From: Adenophora triphylla var. japonica
Lineage: Eukaryota; Streptophyta; Magnoliopsida; Asterales; Campanulaceae
Reading direction: 5' to 3'
Assembly: GCA_022495995.1 (NCBI GenBank)
Contig: JAFEMH010002503.1
Span: forward strand, 186,001-250,000
DNA: 64,000 nucleotides
Below, piece after piece: positions 60,232-64,000 of the stretch. Position 1 is the first letter of the stretch. The number at the start of each line of letters is the position of its first letter. Position numbers and translations under genes: made by a program. The notes beneath the pieces were generated by a model that worked only from the letters and a program-made list of their open reading frames with translations, did no database searches and was not told where the DNA came from.

Positions 60232-61075
60232 TACCAAGGAAGGTATCGTATTTAAGGTCCATTTTCAAATAAGGTAACGTACTAATTAGTTACTAACTTA
60301 GGTATCGTACTTTCAAAAGTAATTTCAAATAAGGTATCCCACCAAATTTTTAACTAACGTCGTTAAAAAATCTAACGGACTTGTCAACCTCGTTACTACC
60401 CCCCACCCCCCCACCCCGCCCCCCTCACCCACCCCACGCCCTACCCCACCCCCCACCCCCCCACCCCCCCACCCCCGCCCCACCCACCCACCCCACTCCT
60501 TCACCTACCCCCCACCCTCCCCCGCCCCCACCCCCACCCCCGCCCCTACCCCTACCCACCCTCACCCACCCACCCCACGCCCTACCCCCACCCCCACGCC
60601 CACCCACCCCCCCCGCCCGCCCCCACCCCCGCCCTACCCCCTACCCACCCTCACCCACCCACCCACCCACCCCACCCCCCACCCACCCCCTCCACCCACC
60701 CCACCCCGCCCCCACCCCACCCACCCCACCCCACCCCACCCAACCCCCCACCCAACCCCACCCCCTACCCCCCACCCCACCACCCGCCTTACCCTCCACC
60801 CCACCCCACCCCACCCCCGCCCCACCCACCCCCCACCCACCCCCGCCCCCCACCCACCACACCCGCCCTACTCCCCCATCCCCACCCCTACCAACCCCAC
60901 CCACCCCTAAACGAGGTTGACAAGTCCGTTAGATTTTTTAACGACGTTAATTAAAAATTTGGTCCAATACCTTATTTGAAATTAATTTTGAAAATACAAT
61001 ACCTAAATAAGTAACTAGTTTGTACGTTACCTTATTTGAAAAAAAAAAGTGAAAATACGGTATCTTAGTAGGTTG
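60232..61075. mobile_element. Inverted-repeat element with a C-rich core
   Basis: The arms are inverted: CCGTTAGATTTTTTAACGAC at right complements GTCGTTAAAAAATCTAACGG at left, with 36 bases perfect (60359-60394 against 60910-60945). Weaker pairing continues outward (CTTATTTGAAA / TTTCAAATAAGG; GGTATCGTA / ACGGTATC). The core 60398-60907 is almost pure C with A. No coding capacity or clear target duplication is seen. Confidence 0.75.
60398..60907. repeat. C-rich low-complexity tract (CCCACCCC type)
   Basis: About 510 bases of runs such as CCCACCCCCCACCC with few T or G. The minus strand is a dense series of GGGG runs. Apparent proline-rich and glycine-rich frames here are artefacts of composition. 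Confidence 0.95.
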
Positions 61076-61334
61076 ATTGCCCAAAATTTTGGCTATTGCG
61101 AAAATATGTGGTTCAAATGCAGCTGTTCAATATACTCGAGTCAAGTTCAACCATGGTGAATTTTATTTGCAAGGCATGAAACTTGCAAGGCACGTGGAAA
61201 TGACGAAAATGCCCATTTATATATAATTTTTTTTTTTTTTTTCATTCCTCATTCCCTCCAACCGTTCAAGCGTCTCTTTTCTCTCTCGTACACACGAACG
61301 ACGGCGACGAAGACGAACCAACGACGCTACAACA

Positions 61335-61436
61335 ATGGTGAAGATGAAAATTCCGGCAATTAAGCCCGGTGCTTCCGCCGCTGGTACCGCCGCTTCCATG
61401 GCCGCTGGGACATCATCTAGGACTCGTGCCTCGTAA
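61335..61436 (+). CDS. Small open frame, possible first exon or leader frame
   Basis: 33 codons starting MVKMKIPAIKPGASAAGTAA and ending in a stop, followed six bases later by a GTAATCC donor. It follows a CT-rich leader-like stretch (61262-61290). It could be a frame-broken first exon of the PMD gene to the right, a short upstream ORF, or chance. No family is recognised. Confidence 0.25.
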   Translation: MVKMKIPAIKPGASAAGTAASMAAGTSSRTRAS

Positions 61437-61636
61437 AGAAGGTAATCCCTCCTTCCCCGGCCTCGATTTTATGAAGTTTAGGTCAAAAGAGAGTATCATT
61501 ATATTCAAAAATTAGTTTGATGAACTGGGTTATAAAATGAGATGTTATGAATCGGGGCTCAATGCGTTGTTTCCATCGTTGAAGATGAACTGGGTTTGAA
61601 ATTGTATTTGCGAAATAGGTTTCGGAATGTGATTGT

Positions 61637-61951
61637 TTCGTATAATTTTACACGTTCTATTTCACAATAGTTCGTGTAAAATTATACGAACCGGTTCCAA
61701 TATTTTCGTATATGGTCATACGAACCACAATGAACAATGTTTAGGTTGATTCGTTTGCCTATACACGAAAATGGTCCTTCTATTCGTATGAAAATTACAC
61801 GAAATTGTTCTTAGCAATTCGTGTATAGGCATACGAAATTAACTAAACATTATTCCATTGTGTTTCGTATGCCTATATACGAACCGATACCATATTATTC
61901 GTATGAATATACACGAATTGATTCAAGATAATTCGTGCATAGGCACACGAA
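61637..61951. repeat. Array of nine ~20 bp palindromes (TTCGT...ACGAA)
   Basis: Units begin at 61637, 61671, 61705, 61750, 61783, 61818, 61864, 61898 and 61932. Each is 20-21 bases with TTCGTRT at the left and its complement AYACGAA at the right; the first is imperfect. Examples are TTCGTGTAAAATTATACGAA and TTCGTATGCCTATATACGAA. Spacings are 34, 34, 45, 33, 35, 46, 34 and 34. The stretch from 61718 to about 61870 is also one larger inverted repeat, with ACAATGTTTAG at 61734 facing CTAAACATTAT at 61844. Confidence 0.92.
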
Positions 61952-62210
61952 ATGTGATCTCATGAACCGAAAATAGAACCAAAAATTGTAGATTGATGAT
62001 TTGTTGTAGATTGTTTTTATCACCGTTGTATTTAACTATCTTATTAAAAAATTTGTAGGGACGTGAACCTACGACTATGTCTAACAGAAGAGGAAGGCCG
62101 AGGAGCGCAAAGAAAAGGAACATGACAGCATAGGCATGATTTGGTTGATGAGAGTTCCGAGGATGATGATGAGACGGGTATTCCCGAGGAGGTCTTAGTT
62201 TCGAGTCCGA

Positions 62211-62285
62211 TGAGGAGGAGGAGGAGGGGGAGGAGGAGGAGGAGCAGGGAGAGGCCGAGGAGGAGGAGGCGGAGGTGGAGGCGAG
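62211..62285. repeat. GAG/GGA microsatellite
   Basis: Runs of GAGGAGGAG broken by GGGG and CAGG. It would code for an acidic or Arg/Gly-rich stretch depending on frame. A 205-codon open frame on the opposite strand here (61923-62540) is a by-product of this composition. Confidence 0.85.
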
Positions 62286-63601
62286 GTTAGACCATCGAGT
62301 CACAGGAGGAGGAGGGGTCAGGATGCGGCTGCAGGCGGGCGTGACGGAGGAGGAGGCAGGGCGCGGTGCGGGCGCGGTGCGGCGCGGCGAGGAGGAGCCA
62401 CCATCACGGGCAGACAGAGCGACCCAGTGGCGGCCCCGAGGTTTGTGATTTGTTATACGGGTTCTGGCCATCACCGAGCCCGAGAGATTCGGGGCAACCC
62501 CACTAGCCGATCGGTGGTGAAGTTCCATACCGTACATCAAGCATCTCGATAGGTAAGCTATTTGTTTACAAAAATAAACTTTGACGAAACATTTGTTTTA
62601 ATGTAATCATTATTGTGAAATTCTAAAAATTGTTATTGATAAATCTTTAAACAGTTCTCGCGTGATAGATCGGCCGAGGATGATCGAGCATGGTCGATCG
62701 CAGCCGATGCTACGGGTATCCATCACCTGCATGATACCACCATTCGCCGGACTAGCTCTGGTCAGCCGACCAGATTCAGGGAACCAGGTGGTCTCCCGAG
62801 ACTAACACGCTTCACATGCCGCTGGGGAGACGACGATTACGATGCACGACGTCACTCATATTTTAGGTATATTGTTGTTATATTTTTCATTTTCAATATG
62901 TAGAGCTTTGGTTGATCGCATTTGACATATTCTTCATTTACAATTTATAGGTGTCACCGTACGGGTTTTCCGTTAGCTAGACGGCGGATCCGCAGCCCGA
63001 CCTACGCTGCATACGCAGACACCTCATCGGCCGTCCGAGGGGCACGTCCTACACATTACGTGAGTCTCCGTCTTGCCTTTTCGAGGCCCGTTCGCATATG
63101 TCGATGACCGCCGTGCATCCACTTATCTCCCGTTCCTCTTTGGCCGCACGCCGTTTGTGGACAAGAGTCGTGATAAGATGCCCGCAGCCTTATCTTTCCC
63201 CGCGTACGGATCTTCGCAGATTCGGGGCGTCTCGCCCGGGGATCACCGCTTTGCGTACATCTATCGCGAGTTGGGGAAGGCGTCCGTATCCTGGATGCGC
63301 TCGATGGGAGGCTCTTCGACTCTCCTAGAGGTAATATTTAATATTTATTTATTACTCCTTTTTTTCTAAACAATGTCTTTTTTGACATATTTCTAAAATA
63401 CTTTTCGTGCCTGGATATACGAGTACTTCCCTGACTTCCGGCGACTTTCGAGTCTCCGGATTGGGAGGGAGGGGCAAATGAGAGCCCGGAGATGGTCACG
63501 CACCGATGTAGCCGGGCAGGAGATGGAGCATCCGCTCGAGTTTCGACGCACCCTGCACAGATGCCCGCTGAGAGGGCGAGCTTTTTATATTTAAATTGTT
63601 A

Positions 63602-63622
63602 TACTCCCTCCGTCCCATTGAA
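63602..63622. mobile_element. Stowaway end fragment inside the PMD gene
   Basis: TACTCCCTCCGTCCCATTGAA is a Stowaway left end with TA, but no matching right end follows before the exon-like block at 63661. The remnant sits in what appears to be an intron. Confidence 0.6.
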
Positions 63623-64000
63623 AGTATTCTGCTCATGTTTGCTAACAAAGTGAGTTATAGGTATGCTGGACGCCTTATGGTACCGGGTGGATGCGCTTTT
63701 ACCGGTTTCATACTTCGTAGGTGTTATACGCTTCTTAGACATCACCGAGGCGTATATGCCTCGACCGGTGACCAGGCAGTTCGCTATCCAGCAGAGGATC
63801 CCTAGGATGTCCCCCTTGCCTATCTCGACGTGCATTTTGATGGCTGGTCATAAGGGGTACAAGAAGGTGTATGGCGATCGTGATGATGTTTGGGACGAGT
63901 GGATGGAGTACAACACGGAGGCTTACGATCCAGGTTCGTCGTTTGGGGCCATCGGTGACTACATCTCCTCCAGGTGACTCCGCACTATATGGAGTGGTTT

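Larger units (their letters stand above)
62040..64000 (+). pseudogene. Plant mobile domain (PMD / MAIN-like) gene, broken as read, truncated by the window edge
   Basis: Exon-like blocks at 62655-62866, 62951-63330, about 63411-63595 and 63661-63973 mostly have AG and GT borders. They contain PMD family pieces in order: GETTITMHDVTHIL at 62825-62866, FVDKSRDKMPA at 63150-63185, HRFAYIYRELGKAS at 63244-63285, WIYEYFPDFRRL at 63412-63447, and DITEAYMPRPVTRQFAIQQR at 63740-63800. Frames change within blocks, and the third block lacks an AG just before it. PMD proteins occur both as host genes (MAIN, MAIL1, genome stability and TE silencing) and inside Mutator-like or gypsy transposons. I see no MULE ends, so either origin is possible. 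The 5' part (62040-62540) is low-complexity and acidic/basic, with stops. Confidence 0.6.

Noticed and set aside
60381..60920. A 179-codon proline-rich open frame and opposing glycine-rich frames
   Set aside because: They result purely from the C/A tract; no start context, no conserved domain, and all six frames are affected alike.
61637..61951. CRISPR-like reading of the palindrome array
   Set aside because: Palindrome units vary, spacers are only 13-26 bases and partly related to each other, and the context is a plant nucleus.
61923..62540. 205-codon minus-strand frame rich in serine
   Set aside because: It is the antisense of the GAG/GGA repeat; PMD homology to the right is on the plus strand.

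Overview
This is a stretch of a plant nuclear genome, most likely a eudicot. Host genes have short exons with GT-AG introns, AT-rich spacers and unmistakable plant orthologues. The window is unusually rich in Stowaway-type MITEs with CTCCCTCCGTCCC ends, and it carries two complete Ty3/gypsy LTR retrotransposons with intact target-site duplications (TSDs). The species cannot be fixed from the sequence.

Host genes, left to right: (1) a possible last exon of an unknown + strand gene near 950-1220; (2) a five-exon NARROW LEAF 1 (NAL1)-like serine protease gene, 6058-10644, 603 aa, with the catalytic triad visible; (3) a twelve-exon SR45 splicing-factor gene, 13098-22166, 417 aa, whose introns are loaded with transposons; (4) a two-exon 2-oxoglutarate/Fe(II) oxygenase-like gene, 25030-27688, 476 aa; (5) a single-exon SAUR gene on the minus strand, 29974-30381; (6) an eleven-exon organelle-targeted YchF/Obg-like ATPase gene on the minus strand, 47727-58701, 414 aa, split by a 5.3 kb retrotransposon in its first intron; (7) a plant mobile domain (PMD/MAIN-like) gene that is broken as read and runs off the right edge, about 62040-64000. 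Except for the PMD gene and the unclear left-edge exon, the host genes splice into open frames with no frameshift. They do not form a functional cluster; they are ordinary neighbours.

Mobile DNA makes up much of the rest. 32312-46225 is a 13.9 kb Tat/Retand-type element: 748 and 767 bp LTRs, TSD TATTG, decayed gag-PR-RT-RNaseH, a second RNase H, integrase, two tandem-repeat arrays and a decayed antisense coding zone before the 3' LTR. 52477-57743 is a second gypsy element with 455 bp LTRs about 99% identical and TSD AGAAG. Other elements with clear boundaries are a solo LTR in SR45 intron 1 (TSD TTGAC) that itself hosts a Stowaway and a hAT-like element, a Tourist-like element inside a Stowaway (TSD TGA), a SINE with a 12 bp TSD, and two hAT-like elements with 8 bp TSDs (47005-47405 and 58806-59653).

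The least explained structures are the nine-unit array of ~20 bp TTCGT...ACGAA palindromes at 61637-61951, the 510 bp C-rich core of an inverted-repeat element at 60232-61075, and the long hairpin at 29597-29783. Both retrotransposons and the PMD gene are full of single-base frame breaks while the other host genes are clean. This is either biological decay or consensus error in methylated repeats, and reads would be needed to decide.
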